Shown in pieces: positions 1 to 7,838 of a stretch of 64,000 nucleotides of DNA. The notes under the pieces were generated by a model. That model worked only from the letters and a program-made list of their open reading frames with translations, was not told the origin of the DNA and searched no databases. How positions within the stretch are numbered: the stretch's first letter is position 1; every line of letters starts with the position of its first letter. Origin of the DNA: Pseudomonas sp. A-RE-19 (GTDB lineage: Bacteria > Pseudomonadota > Gammaproteobacteria > Pseudomonadales > Pseudomonadaceae); contig NZ_JAHBDQ010000070.1 in NCBI RefSeq assembly GCF_019956555.1, positions 1 through 64,000 of the forward strand, in the 5' to 3' direction. Position numbers and translations under genes: made by a program.

Positions 1-60
1 GTCCCCAAAATGATGGCGTTAATGGGCTGAAAAGCCTTTTTTCGTCTGCTTCCCGCACAA

Positions 61-95
61 AAGCAAACGCCCCGAACAAGTCGGGGCGTTTGCTT
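61..95. terminator. Strong GC-rich hairpin, probable bidirectional terminator
   Basis: A 13-bp perfect stem (63-75 with 81-93, extendable to 61-95) closes a 5-nt loop (ACAAG). Read on the minus strand the stem is followed by TTTTG, so it could end transcription coming from vgrG. On the plus strand the tail is weaker. Confidence 0.7.
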
Positions 96-234
96 GATCC
101 GCTAATATTGCGTTTTCACACAGTCTGCTTCGGCAGCTCCTACGGTGGGCAGTGTGTTCAACCCGGATTCTCGCGAACCCTCTCCAGAAATGTCGCCACC
201 ACCCGCCGTGTGCAATCGGTAATCGACAAAGGCG

Positions 235-1659
235 TCACTGCATGGGATCCGAGCGGTTGATCAGCCAATCAAGCAGCAGACGGCCATCGCGGTGTGTTTC
301 GGGGGCTGGCCGGGAAGGTTGGAGATGGCCCATGCCGGCACACAGCACCGGCCGGTCCGGGTCGCTGTCGAGAAAACTGATCAGCACGTCGGTGCCGGCC
401 ATGGGCAGCCTGGCCGGATCGATCCGACTGTCCGGCATGGCGAGGGCGACCGGTAGCCAGAGGCCGACGGATTCTTCCGCCTCGAACGCCGGCGTCGGCC
501 ATAGCCTTACCTGGATGCGGCCCTGATCATCGAGCGGCGCCGGTTGCCCGACGGGGCCCAGCACCCGAGCGCTCTGATAGCCCGGGATACTTGGCCTGGC
601 CTGTTTGAGCGCCGGCCTGTACGCCGTTGACCAGGGAATGGCGGTGAACCGATTGCTGTAGCGCCGGGCAATGCCAGGCTTCTCCTCGGTGAGAATCGAC
701 GGCTGCTGCCCTTGGTGCTGGATCTCGGTGAGCAGCCACTGATCGTTGAAGCTCGAGAGCGGGTGCTGCGCCACTTGCAGAATCCGTCCACTGCGCAACT
801 CACTCTGGTTGCTTTGGCCGTGGATCTGTCGGTGCTGGCAACGCAGACGCTCCAGTAAGCGGCGGCCGAGCTGATCACGATAAAGCTGTTCGGGCGCGTG
901 GCGTGTCGTCACGGGGGCCGTGTTGGCGAGCGGATGATTGGCCGCTCCATCGCCGCTTATCGGCGTGCCGCGGTTTCTGGCATCCCATTGCGCAGAGGTG
1001 GGGGTCGAGTCATGGCGCAGGAACAGTTCGCTGATCACCGGCGAGAGCGGGGCATTGAATGCATTGTCATGGAACGGCGTCAGCAGCGGCTCCTGCGGGA
1101 AACTCAGGCTGTCATCGGCCAGAACCAGCACATGCCCGTCGCGCTGATGTTCGAAGTGATAGTGAATGCCTTCTTCTTCACACAGCCGCTGCATGAAGGC
1201 CAGATCGCTTTCGTCGTATTGAATGCAAAAAGGCCGGAGCGGGTAGCGCCCGCTTGTCAGGTTGAAGCGATAGCTATGCTCGGGCAGCCGATGTTCCTCC
1301 AGCAACTGACGCATGATCATTGGCACGCTGAGGCAATGAAACACCCGACGCGGGCTGCGACACGCCAGTACTTGAAGGTGAGGTACCAACACCAGTCGGT
1401 AGCCGACCCGGTGCGGGCCGCGATGTTCACGACTGACACTGTGGATCACACCGTGAATGCCCTGGTCATCCACCAGCTTCAGGAATGCCGGTTGCCGTAG
1501 CCATTGATCGAGGTTCATCGCCGGCGCGAGGCCGATCACTTCGATGTCGAATCGATAGGGCTGGTTGAGGCCTTCACGGCCACTGAACTGCAACACCTGC
1601 ATGCTCAACCCGCCGTCGATGAGTGTCAGGGTAAAGGGGCTTTCCTTGTCGTTGTGCAT
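235..1659 (-). CDS. vgrG: Short VgrG/TssI type VI secretion spike protein
   Basis: VgrG trimers form the puncturing tip of the type VI secretion system. The N-terminal part begins with the characteristic LQVLxFSGREGLNQPYRFDIEV-type segment of the phage gp27-like hub. It continues through the 'DLAFMQRLCEEEGIHYHFEH' region (about residue 170), diagnostic of VgrG. The last ~90 residues match the gp5-like OB fold (GRIQVRLWP, then a 'FLDSDPDRPVLCAG' motif). The reading frame opens with GTG at 1707, but the ATG at 1659 (MHNDKESPFTLTL) gives the usual family N-terminus and is preferred (474 aa). The protein stops just after the OB fold, so the beta-helical needle of standard 600-700 aa VgrGs is absent. 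No PAAR, effector, adaptor or other tss gene lies nearby, so it is an orphan here. An Rhs/Vgr-type variant is the alternative reading. Confidence 0.88.
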   Translation of the reverse strand: MHNDKESPFTLTLIDGGLSMQVLQFSGREGLNQPYRFDIEVIGLAPAMNLDQWLRQPAFLKLVDDQGIHGVIHSVSREHRGPHRVGYRLVLVPHLQVLACRSPRRVFHCLSVPMIMRQLLEEHRLPEHSYRFNLTSGRYPLRPFCIQYDESDLAFMQRLCEEEGIHYHFEHQRDGHVLVLADDSLSFPQEPLLTPFHDNAFNAPLSPVISELFLRHDSTPTSAQWDARNRGTPISGDGAANHPLANTAPVTTRHAPEQLYRDQLGRRLLERLRCQHRQIHGQSNQSELRSGRILQVAQHPLSSFNDQWLLTEIQHQGQQPSILTEEKPGIARRYSNRFTAIPWSTAYRPALKQARPSIPGYQSARVLGPVGQPAPLDDQGRIQVRLWPTPAFEAEESVGLWLPVALAMPDSRIDPARLPMAGTDVLISFLDSDPDRPVLCAGMGHLQPSRPAPETHRDGRLLLDWLINRSDPMQ

Positions 1660-1890
1660 CGAACGCGCTTCTGCCAGGGAGGATGGGCGCAGAGGGTACG
1701 AAACCACAGCCCTGAAGCGTCACCGCAAATCGACTTTTCAGAATCGCCCTACAAACGCTGGTGAAGATGTCGATACGTCACGGGGTGAAGTTCTTGGAAT
1801 TTTTGGTCGATTGGCATCTTTAGGCCGTATAAACTTGCGCAACGCGTCGGCCAATAGATGTCTCGGCGCCACAGATCAAGAGAGTGAGTA

Positions 1891-2595
1891 ATGGGCGCAC
1901 AGTGGAAGGTTAAACACAAAGAAGCGGCAGCCAACGCCAAGGGCAAGATCTTCGGCAAACTGGTGAAAGAAATCACCATCGCTGCCCGCAACGGTGCCGA
2001 TACCGCCACCAACGCACACCTGCGTCTGGTGGTCGAACAGGCGAAAAAAGCCTCGATGCCCCGCGAAACCCTGGAACGCGCGATCAAGAAAGGCTCCGGC
2101 CAGCTCGGCGAAACCGTGCAATACCATCGCGTGACGTATGAAGGGTTCGCACCGCATCAGGTGCCGCTGATCGTTGAATGCGTGACAGACAACATCAACC
2201 GCACCGTCGCTGAAATCCGCGTCGCGTTTCGCAAGGGCCAATTGGGCGCTTCCGGTTCGGTGGCCTGGGATTTTAACCACGTCGGCATGATCGAGGCGTC
2301 CCCGGACAGCCCTGACGCCGACCCGGAAATGGCTGCGATCGAAGCCGGTGCTCAGGATTTCGAGCCGGGTGAAGACGGCGCGACGTTGTTCCTGACCGAA
2401 CCGGCGGACCTGGACGCGGTACAAAAAGCACTGCCGGAGCAGGGTTTCACCGTGTTGTCGGCCAAGTTGGGTTACCAGCCGAAAAACCCGGTCACTGGTT
2501 TGAGCGACGAGCAGATGGCGGAAGTCGAAGCGTTCCTCGAAGGCCTCGATAACCATGATGACGTGCAGGACATGTTTGTCGGGTTGGCGGGTTAA
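1891..2595 (+). CDS. YebC/TACO1 family protein (YeeN-like)
   Basis: A 234-aa member of the YebC/TACO1 family, historically annotated as probable transcriptional regulators; recent work on the family links it to relief of ribosome stalling. Family hallmarks seen are the N-terminal GAQWKVKHKEAAANAKGK segment, the TNAHLRLVVEQAKKASMPRETLERAIKKG helix region and the 'YEGFAPHQVPLIVECVTDN' strand. The N-terminus differs from classical YebC (MAGHSKW), which points to the shorter YeeN-like paralogue branch that pseudomonads carry in addition to the ruvC-linked copy. It stands alone, 231 bp from the divergent vgrG, and is followed by a REP pair. The start is ATG. The family call is sure, the exact role is not. 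Confidence 0.92.
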   Translation: MGAQWKVKHKEAAANAKGKIFGKLVKEITIAARNGADTATNAHLRLVVEQAKKASMPRETLERAIKKGSGQLGETVQYHRVTYEGFAPHQVPLIVECVTDNINRTVAEIRVAFRKGQLGASGSVAWDFNHVGMIEASPDSPDADPEMAAIEAGAQDFEPGEDGATLFLTEPADLDAVQKALPEQGFTVLSAKLGYQPKNPVTGLSDEQMAEVEAFLEGLDNHDDVQDMFVGLAG

Positions 2596-2631
2596 GTCTG
2601 GCTGTCATTGATGGTTCTGTTACCTGACAGG

Positions 2632-2716
2632 CCGTCATCGCGAGCAGGCTCGCTCCCACAGGAGATTTGTGAACGCCACAGATCAATTGTGGGAGCGAGC
2701 CTGCTCGCGATTGACC
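2632..2716. repeat. REP pair (BIME), GTGGGAGCGAGCCTGCTCGCGA type
   Basis: Two inverted copies of the Pseudomonas REP (GCGAGCAGGCTCGCTCCCAC and its complement) lie between the convergent YebC-family and LRR-kinase genes. The RNA would fold into a long imperfect hairpin. Confidence 0.9.
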
Positions 2717-2725
2717 GCATAGCGG

Positions 2726-4027
2726 TCACCGTCCCTTCAATTCCCGCACAACCTCGCTGAAACCCGGCCGCGCCAGCACCTGCGGCTGACAACAGCGCTG
2801 CTGCAATGCCACTAACGACTCACGCCCTGCATCGCTCAGCCCCGAGTCGATGCGCTCCAGCAATTCCCCCAGCAAAACACCAAACGCCCGCACCTCGATC
2901 CGTTGCAGCGCGCGGCTTTCAAGGTTGTCCGAAGTGGCATGGAAGGATGCCGCCCCAAAGTCTCCCAACAGGCAATCACCGTCCTCGTTCCAGAGAATGT
3001 TGTGACCATAGAGGTCACCGTGAGTGATGCCTTGGCGGTGCAAATGTTCAGCCACTGAAGCAATGCCACTGGCGATGCGCAGTGCCACGCCAGCGCTGAA
3101 CCGGGTGTCGTCGGTGTAGACGTCGCGGGTGCAGGACGCCAGGCTCGGCAGCGCGGCCAGGTTGCGGTAACTCGGATCGATCAGTTGCATCACCAGCCCG
3201 GCCTGCGCCTGCGGATGGCCGACGATGCGCCCTTCGACCCGGATCAGGTTGGGGTGGAGGCCGGCGGTGATGCAGGCGTTCATTTCGTGCAACGGCGAGC
3301 CATCGCTGGTCATTTCGCCTTTGTAGAGTTTTACCGCGACCCGTTTCGTTTGCTCCCACAACGCCTGATGAATAATCCCCGACGCACCTTCGCCGAGTTT
3401 TTTCTCCAGATTCAGCTCGGACCAGGGAATGCTCGCCGTGGCGTCGAGGGCCGCCGCATCGGCTTCGGTTTCCAGCGGGTTACCGGCGTACGCCAGCCAG
3501 GTCAGGCTCGGCAGGGTCAGCAGCCACTCGGGAAGCTCGGTGAGCTGATTGGCGGCGATGCGGATCAGTTCGAGTCGATGGCAGCGGCTCAGGCTTTCGG
3601 GCAAACGCTGTAACCGGTTGCCGGCGAGCATGAGTTTTTGCAGGTGCGGTCTATCACCCAGTTCGCTCGGCAGATCGGTGATGCGGTTGTCGGTGAGGAT
3701 CAGCCAGCGCAACAGCGGGGGCAGGGCGGCGGCCGGCACCTTTTCGATGGCGTTGGCCTTGAAGCCGATCATCGTCAGCGCCGTGCACTGGCCGAGGCAG
3801 GCGGGCAGTTCGGTGAACAGGTTGTCCGAGCAGAACAGCACGCGCAAACGGGTCAGGCGGTGCAGGTCGTCCGGCAGGCTGCGTAAGGCGTTGCCGCTGA
3901 GGTTGAGCACTTCCAGCGAGTCCGCCAGGTCGAAGATTTCCCGGGGGAACTCGGTCAGGCCGCAGGCCAGATCCAGACGGGAGATGCCCGACAGTTGGCC
4001 GGTGCGTAGTTGTGCGAGGGTATCCAT
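2726..4027 (-). CDS. Leucine-rich-repeat protein kinase, eukaryotic-like, cytosolic
   Basis: A 433-aa two-part protein. Residues ~15-185 hold about seven leucine-rich repeats of the LxxLxLxxNxLxxLPxxL type (e.g. LEVLNLSGNALRSLP). Residues ~203-433 are a Hanks-type kinase fold: glycine loop LGEGASG (211-217), ATP lysine in AVK (K233), helix-C glutamate (E248), catalytic loop HGDLYGHN (336-343, with HGD in place of HRD) and metal-binding DFG (356-358). All residues needed for catalysis are present. No signal peptide or membrane segment is visible, unlike most bacterial PASTA-type kinases, so it is expected in the cytosol, with the LRR region as likely substrate or partner binder. No phosphatase gene adjoins it; REP pairs flank it on both sides. 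Substrate and role are unknown. The start is ATG. Confidence 0.9.
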   Translation of the reverse strand: MDTLAQLRTGQLSGISRLDLACGLTEFPREIFDLADSLEVLNLSGNALRSLPDDLHRLTRLRVLFCSDNLFTELPACLGQCTALTMIGFKANAIEKVPAAALPPLLRWLILTDNRITDLPSELGDRPHLQKLMLAGNRLQRLPESLSRCHRLELIRIAANQLTELPEWLLTLPSLTWLAYAGNPLETEADAAALDATASIPWSELNLEKKLGEGASGIIHQALWEQTKRVAVKLYKGEMTSDGSPLHEMNACITAGLHPNLIRVEGRIVGHPQAQAGLVMQLIDPSYRNLAALPSLASCTRDVYTDDTRFSAGVALRIASGIASVAEHLHRQGITHGDLYGHNILWNEDGDCLLGDFGAASFHATSDNLESRALQRIEVRAFGVLLGELLERIDSGLSDAGRESLVALQQRCCQPQVLARPGFSEVVRELKGR

Positions 4028-4115
4028 GGGCAGGTTCGCTATTGATCAGGAGGAGGGCGTGGGGGCCTGGAAATGGGCGACATGATAGCGGGAATGTTGT
4101 GGTGCTTGTCAGGGC

Positions 4116-4215
4116 CTCATCGCGAGCAGGCTCGCTCCCACACTGGACCGCCATTGTTCGCGGATTTTGTAGCCACTGGACATCCAATGTGGGAGCGAGC
4201 CTGCTCGCGATGAGG
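4116..4215. repeat. REP pair between two minus-strand genes
   Basis: Inverted REP copies (CATCGCGAGCAGGCTCGCTCCCAC at the left, its complement at the right) separated by ~45 nt, between zapE and the LRR-kinase gene. Confidence 0.9.
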
Positions 4216-4241
4216 CCGGTGCCGCACCACAAACCCTGCGG

Positions 4242-5372
4242 TCAAGCCAGATCCCTGACCTCCACCAACTGCCCCAACCGACTGCGCGTCCGCGCCAGGT
4301 CGATGGCATCGCCACCCAGGCTTTCGCGCAATGCCTGTTGGCCGAGCAGAATCAGGTGCTTGTCCTGGTCATACAGGACGTCGATCAGGTTGATGAAGCG
4401 CTGTTGAGCAGCGATCGAACAGTCCGCCAGGCTGGGCAGTTTGTCGATGATCCAGCGGTCGAACCGCCGGCACAGTTCCAGATAATCCATGACCGCTGTG
4501 GGATATTCGCACAGGTCGCCGAAGGTGAAACCGATGGTTCGCCCCGCGCAGTATCGGGCTTGAAGGTGGCGTGTCCCGACGGGCAACGGGATGGCCGGCG
4601 CGTCGTGTTCAGGCAGACTCAATGCCTGACGCTGCGCCACCGTGGCTGGCCAGACATACTGGCCCTGGGTGAACAACTGCTGGGCGTGGGTTTTCACCTG
4701 GCCGCGGTAATCATGGGGGCCGCCGACTTCCATGACCTGCATGTGCGCGTTGATCAAGTCGATCACCGGTTTGAAACGTGCGTGGTAGAGCGGGTTGGGC
4801 AGCAGACCTTCCGGTGGGTAATTGGAGGTCACCAGCAGCACAATACCGCGCTGAAACAGCGCCTTGAACAGCTGCGTGATGAGCATCGCATCGCCGATGT
4901 CATGCACGTGGAATTCATCGAAACACAGCACCCGGCAATCTTGCAGCAGTTCGTTAAGGGTGGTCGCCAGTGGGTCGGGCTGATCGCGATGGCTGAACAT
5001 GCCTTGGTGCAGTCGAGCAAAAAACTCATGGAAGTGCAGGCGCTGTTTTTCCTCGAGCGGGATGGCCTGGAAAAAACCGTCGAGCAACCAGCTCTTGCCG
5101 CGCCCGACTGCACCATAAAGATAAAGACCGGGGCGTGTTGGCGCCGATGTGCCCAGCAGCGCCGACGCGTGCTGCGCCATACAGTCGATCACTCGCTGCT
5201 GACTGTGGCTGAGGGTGTAGCCCAGGGCATGGGCCTTATGGCGAAAGTAGTCATGAATCACCCGACCCTGCGCGCTGCCACTGGCCGGGGCCGCGAATGC
5301 CGTGCCGAAGAAACGGCGTAGCGCGGGCCAGCGTGGCGTGAGTCGCGGACGGTTGGGCGGTCGAGCGGCCAC
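4242..5372 (-). CDS. zapE: ZapE/AFG1-family ATPase
   Basis: A 376-aa P-loop ATPase of the AFG1/LACE1/ZapE family, whose E. coli member acts at the division ring on FtsZ. Walker A is GAVGRGKS (87-94) and Walker B LCFDEFHVHDIGDAML (from 149), followed by sensor-1 VTSNYPPEGLLPNPLYHARF. The stretch HFHEFFARLHQ between them is typical of the family. The frame opens with GTG at 5372, after a basic proline-rich N-terminal tail of about 20 residues. Pseudomonads usually have a second zapE-like gene near the rplM/petA region, so this may be a paralogue rather than the principal ZapE. It is transcribed alone between REP elements. Confidence 0.88.
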   Translation of the reverse strand: MAARPPNRPRLTPRWPALRRFFGTAFAAPASGSAQGRVIHDYFRHKAHALGYTLSHSQQRVIDCMAQHASALLGTSAPTRPGLYLYGAVGRGKSWLLDGFFQAIPLEEKQRLHFHEFFARLHQGMFSHRDQPDPLATTLNELLQDCRVLCFDEFHVHDIGDAMLITQLFKALFQRGIVLLVTSNYPPEGLLPNPLYHARFKPVIDLINAHMQVMEVGGPHDYRGQVKTHAQQLFTQGQYVWPATVAQRQALSLPEHDAPAIPLPVGTRHLQARYCAGRTIGFTFGDLCEYPTAVMDYLELCRRFDRWIIDKLPSLADCSIAAQQRFINLIDVLYDQDKHLILLGQQALRESLGGDAIDLARTRSRLGQLVEVRDLA

Positions 5373-5486
5373 TGTGGTGTCACCCCATAATCTTCAGGCC
5401 GGCTCCCTGAGCCGCGGCGGCGTAGTGTAACCAAATGGGGAATTTGCCTTCCACTGGTGTCGATGAAACTCCTGTGTCCCTAAGAC

Positions 5487-5643
5487 CTGTAGGAGCGAGG
5501 CTTGCCCGCGAAGAATGCACTGCGGTTTTACAGGTATTACGCGTCATCGTTCTTCGCGGGCAAGCCTCGCTCCTACAGGATTTTCGTCGCTCACTCCGCG
5601 CCACAGGCAGGAGCTGCCACATGCGATCCTTTGATCTTCGAGG
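5487..5643. repeat. REP pair of the GTAGGAGCGAGGCTTGCCCGCGAA type plus a half GATCTTTTGATCTT hairpin
   Basis: Inverted REP copies occupy about 5487-5510 and 5551-5577. They are followed by a degenerate GGAGCTGCCACATGCGATCCTTTGATCTTCGAGG half-element ending at the stop codon of the binding-protein gene. The rest of the 270-bp gap holds no gene. Confidence 0.85.
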
Positions 5644-6705
5644 CTAGCGCTCGATGCTGCGATTCCACCGGTCATTCCACGCCGGCCGCTGTTCGTTGAC
5701 CTGATCCCAATCGATGGCGATCGCGGTCGCCAGATACTGCTTCATCGCCTCGACCTGACCGCGGGTCTTGTCGGTGGTTGGCGTATTCGGGTTGGACGGA
5801 ATCTGATCGCCGTCTTCAAGCGCGGCGGCTTGCGCTTCGGGCGTCAGCAGGAAGGCGGCGAGTTTTTGCGCCAGTGCCGGTTGGGTGTTGTTGGCGATGG
5901 CGCATTCGGCAACGTTGAGCACCACGGCGCCTTCCTTCGGCTGCGCATATTCCACCGGCATGCCCTTGAGTTTCAGCGCGGTGACCTGGGTCGGCGTGAG
6001 CGGGAACAGCGCCGCTTCGTCGGTCTGGAGCATTTCGGAAATCTTCGCCGAGCTCGGAATGTACTCCAGCACATTGCGTCCGACGGTGTTCGGCCAGGCC
6101 TTGAACCCTGGTTCGACATCGGTTTCGCTGCCGCCCTGAATCCGGTTGAACATCAGGAAACCATGCAGGCCGAAGGTCGAGGAGGCCATCGACTGGAACA
6201 CCAGTTTGTCCTTGAAGCGCGGGTCGGCCATGTCCATCCAGGAGGTCGGCGCGTTCCAGCCTTTTTCCTTGAACAGTCGCGTGTTGTACGCCAGCCCTGT
6301 GACCCCAAGGCTGACCGCCACCGCTTGATCCTTGATACGGCCCTTGGCCGGAATCTGCGCCAGGGTCGGGCTGTCTTCGAGTTTGTCGCACAAACCCATG
6401 GCGATGGCGCGGTACATGATGCCGTCGTCGAGGAACATCACGTGCATCTGCGGGTTGCCTTTGCTGGCCTGGACCTTGGCCAGAATATCGGCGGAGGTTC
6501 CCGGCACGATCACCACTTTGACGTTATTGGCTTTCTCGAAAGCCGGCAGCACCTTGTCGGCGTAGAGCCGCTCCATGGTTCCGCCGTTCATGCCCAGGTA
6601 AAGCGTCGGTTCGGCCTGGGCCTGGCTGACCGTGAGCAGGGCGCCCACGCAAGAAAAACTTAGCCAAGAGAAACCGAGCAGTGCACTGCGTTTGAAATGA
6701 TTCAT
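5644..6705 (-). CDS. Periplasmic substrate-binding protein, PotD/family-1 ABC type
   Basis: A 353-aa extracellular solute-binding protein. The start is the ATG at 6705 behind a GAGGAAGG ribosome site; the frame itself extends 7 codons further upstream. A signal peptide ends near SQAQA. The mature chain begins with a PotD-like strand (EPTLYLGMNGGTMERLYADKVLPAFEK) and shows the family features PTSWMDMADPRFKDKLVF and a C-terminal 'FLLTPEAQAAALEDG' helix. It is the last gene of a minus-strand operon whose earlier genes encode an ATPase, two permeases and a three-part flavo-oxidase, so it should deliver the substrate of that oxidase. The PotD family covers polyamines, opines and other cationic amines. 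The ligand cannot be read from the sequence. Confidence 0.88.
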   Translation of the reverse strand: MNHFKRSALLGFSWLSFSCVGALLTVSQAQAEPTLYLGMNGGTMERLYADKVLPAFEKANNVKVVIVPGTSADILAKVQASKGNPQMHVMFLDDGIMYRAIAMGLCDKLEDSPTLAQIPAKGRIKDQAVAVSLGVTGLAYNTRLFKEKGWNAPTSWMDMADPRFKDKLVFQSMASSTFGLHGFLMFNRIQGGSETDVEPGFKAWPNTVGRNVLEYIPSSAKISEMLQTDEAALFPLTPTQVTALKLKGMPVEYAQPKEGAVVLNVAECAIANNTQPALAQKLAAFLLTPEAQAAALEDGDQIPSNPNTPTTDKTRGQVEAMKQYLATAIAIDWDQVNEQRPAWNDRWNRSIER

Positions 6706-6722
6706 GGTGCGACCTTCCTCTA

Positions 6723-7838
6723 TCAAGCTACGGAGATGGAGTGAAACCGGGTGATGGAAAACGCATCCAGCGGCGTCTTTGACGCGCCGCTACAGATGAT
6801 CTCGGTGAGCGCCTGGCCTACCGCAGGCCCGATCTGAAAGCCCGCGCCGGCAAAGCCGAACGCGTGCAACAGACCGGGTTGAGTGCTGCTGTGGCCGATC
6901 ACCGGTTGGCGATCGGGCAGATAACCTTCGGTGCCGCTCCAGGTGCGAATCGCCTGGGCGCCTTCCAGAAACGGGTAGAGCTCGACGGCCTGACGCAGAA
7001 TCTCGATGACTGCGTTTTGACCAGGCCTGGCGCGGGCACCGTCGAGGGCGAAGCCCTGGCCGCCACCCAACACGCAGTTGCCGCGAGCGACCTGACGGGC
7101 ATAGATGCCGCCGCCCTCGACACCGGTGCTGGCATTCATCACCAGTGGCAACGGCTCAGTGACCAACATCGCCGGGTGCCCGGCGTGCATCGGCACCGCT
7201 TCACCGAACTGCGCGGCGAGCTTTCCGGCCCAGGCGCCGGCGCAGTTCAGCAGCCAGGGAGCCTGCACTTCGACGCCGGATTGAGTGCTGACGCGAAAGC
7301 GCTGACCGTCGTGCTCCACCGCTGTCACTGCGCATTGTTCATGGATTTGTGCACCGTGCCGACGCGCCGCCTGCGCGAAGGCGGGGGACACCAGGCGCGG
7401 GTTGGCGTGGCCGTCGTCCGGGCACAACGAGGCGCCGACCGCCACCTCACCGACCCACGGAAAACGTGCGCGCACTTCATCGCGATCAAGCACCTGCAAA
7501 TCGAGGCCGAACCCCTGGCTGCTGTCGGCGTAGTCCTGCAAGGCGTGCAGGTCGTTGAGACTGCGGGCAAGTTTCAGATGGCCGCTGCGCTGGTACTCGC
7601 CGTCGATGCCGATCAACTGCGGCAGCTGGCCCCAGATCTCATGAGCCCGTTGCGACAGCGGCAATTGCGACAGTGGCCGGCCCTGACGACGCACGCCGCC
7701 GTAGTTCACGCCGCTGGAATGCGAGCCGCAAAAATCCCGCTCCAGTAATGCAACGCGCCGGCCAGCCTTGCTCAGAAACAGGGCGGCGGAGGCCCCGACA
7801 ATGCCACCGCCAATGATGATTGCATCAACCTCGATCAT
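6723..7838 (-). CDS. FAD-dependent oxidase, DAO family (OoxB/HcnC-like subunit)
   Basis: A 371-aa D-amino-acid-oxidase-fold flavoprotein. The N-terminal dinucleotide-binding motif is IIIGGGIVGASAALFLSKAG, followed by SSGVNYGGVR for FAD binding and a C-terminal TWSGTEGYLPDRQPVIG / GFAGAGFQIGPAVG FAD clamp. This family oxidises C-N bonds of secondary or primary amines (glycine, sarcosine, opines, D-amino acids). The start is the ATG at 7838, overlapping the preceding stop (ATGA), which shows translational coupling. With the next two genes it forms the subunit set of opine oxidases, hydrogen cyanide synthase HcnABC and D-hydroxyproline dehydrogenase. The cognate transporter suggests catabolism rather than cyanide production. 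Confidence 0.88.
   Translation of the reverse strand: MIEVDAIIIGGGIVGASAALFLSKAGRRVALLERDFCGSHSSGVNYGGVRRQGRPLSQLPLSQRAHEIWGQLPQLIGIDGEYQRSGHLKLARSLNDLHALQDYADSSQGFGLDLQVLDRDEVRARFPWVGEVAVGASLCPDDGHANPRLVSPAFAQAARRHGAQIHEQCAVTAVEHDGQRFRVSTQSGVEVQAPWLLNCAGAWAGKLAAQFGEAVPMHAGHPAMLVTEPLPLVMNASTGVEGGGIYARQVARGNCVLGGGQGFALDGARARPGQNAVIEILRQAVELYPFLEGAQAIRTWSGTEGYLPDRQPVIGHSSTQPGLLHAFGFAGAGFQIGPAVGQALTEIICSGASKTPLDAFSITRFHSISVA

Noticed and set aside
152..526. A 124-codon plus-strand frame at the window start
   Set aside because: Mostly antisense to vgrG, and no recognisable product.
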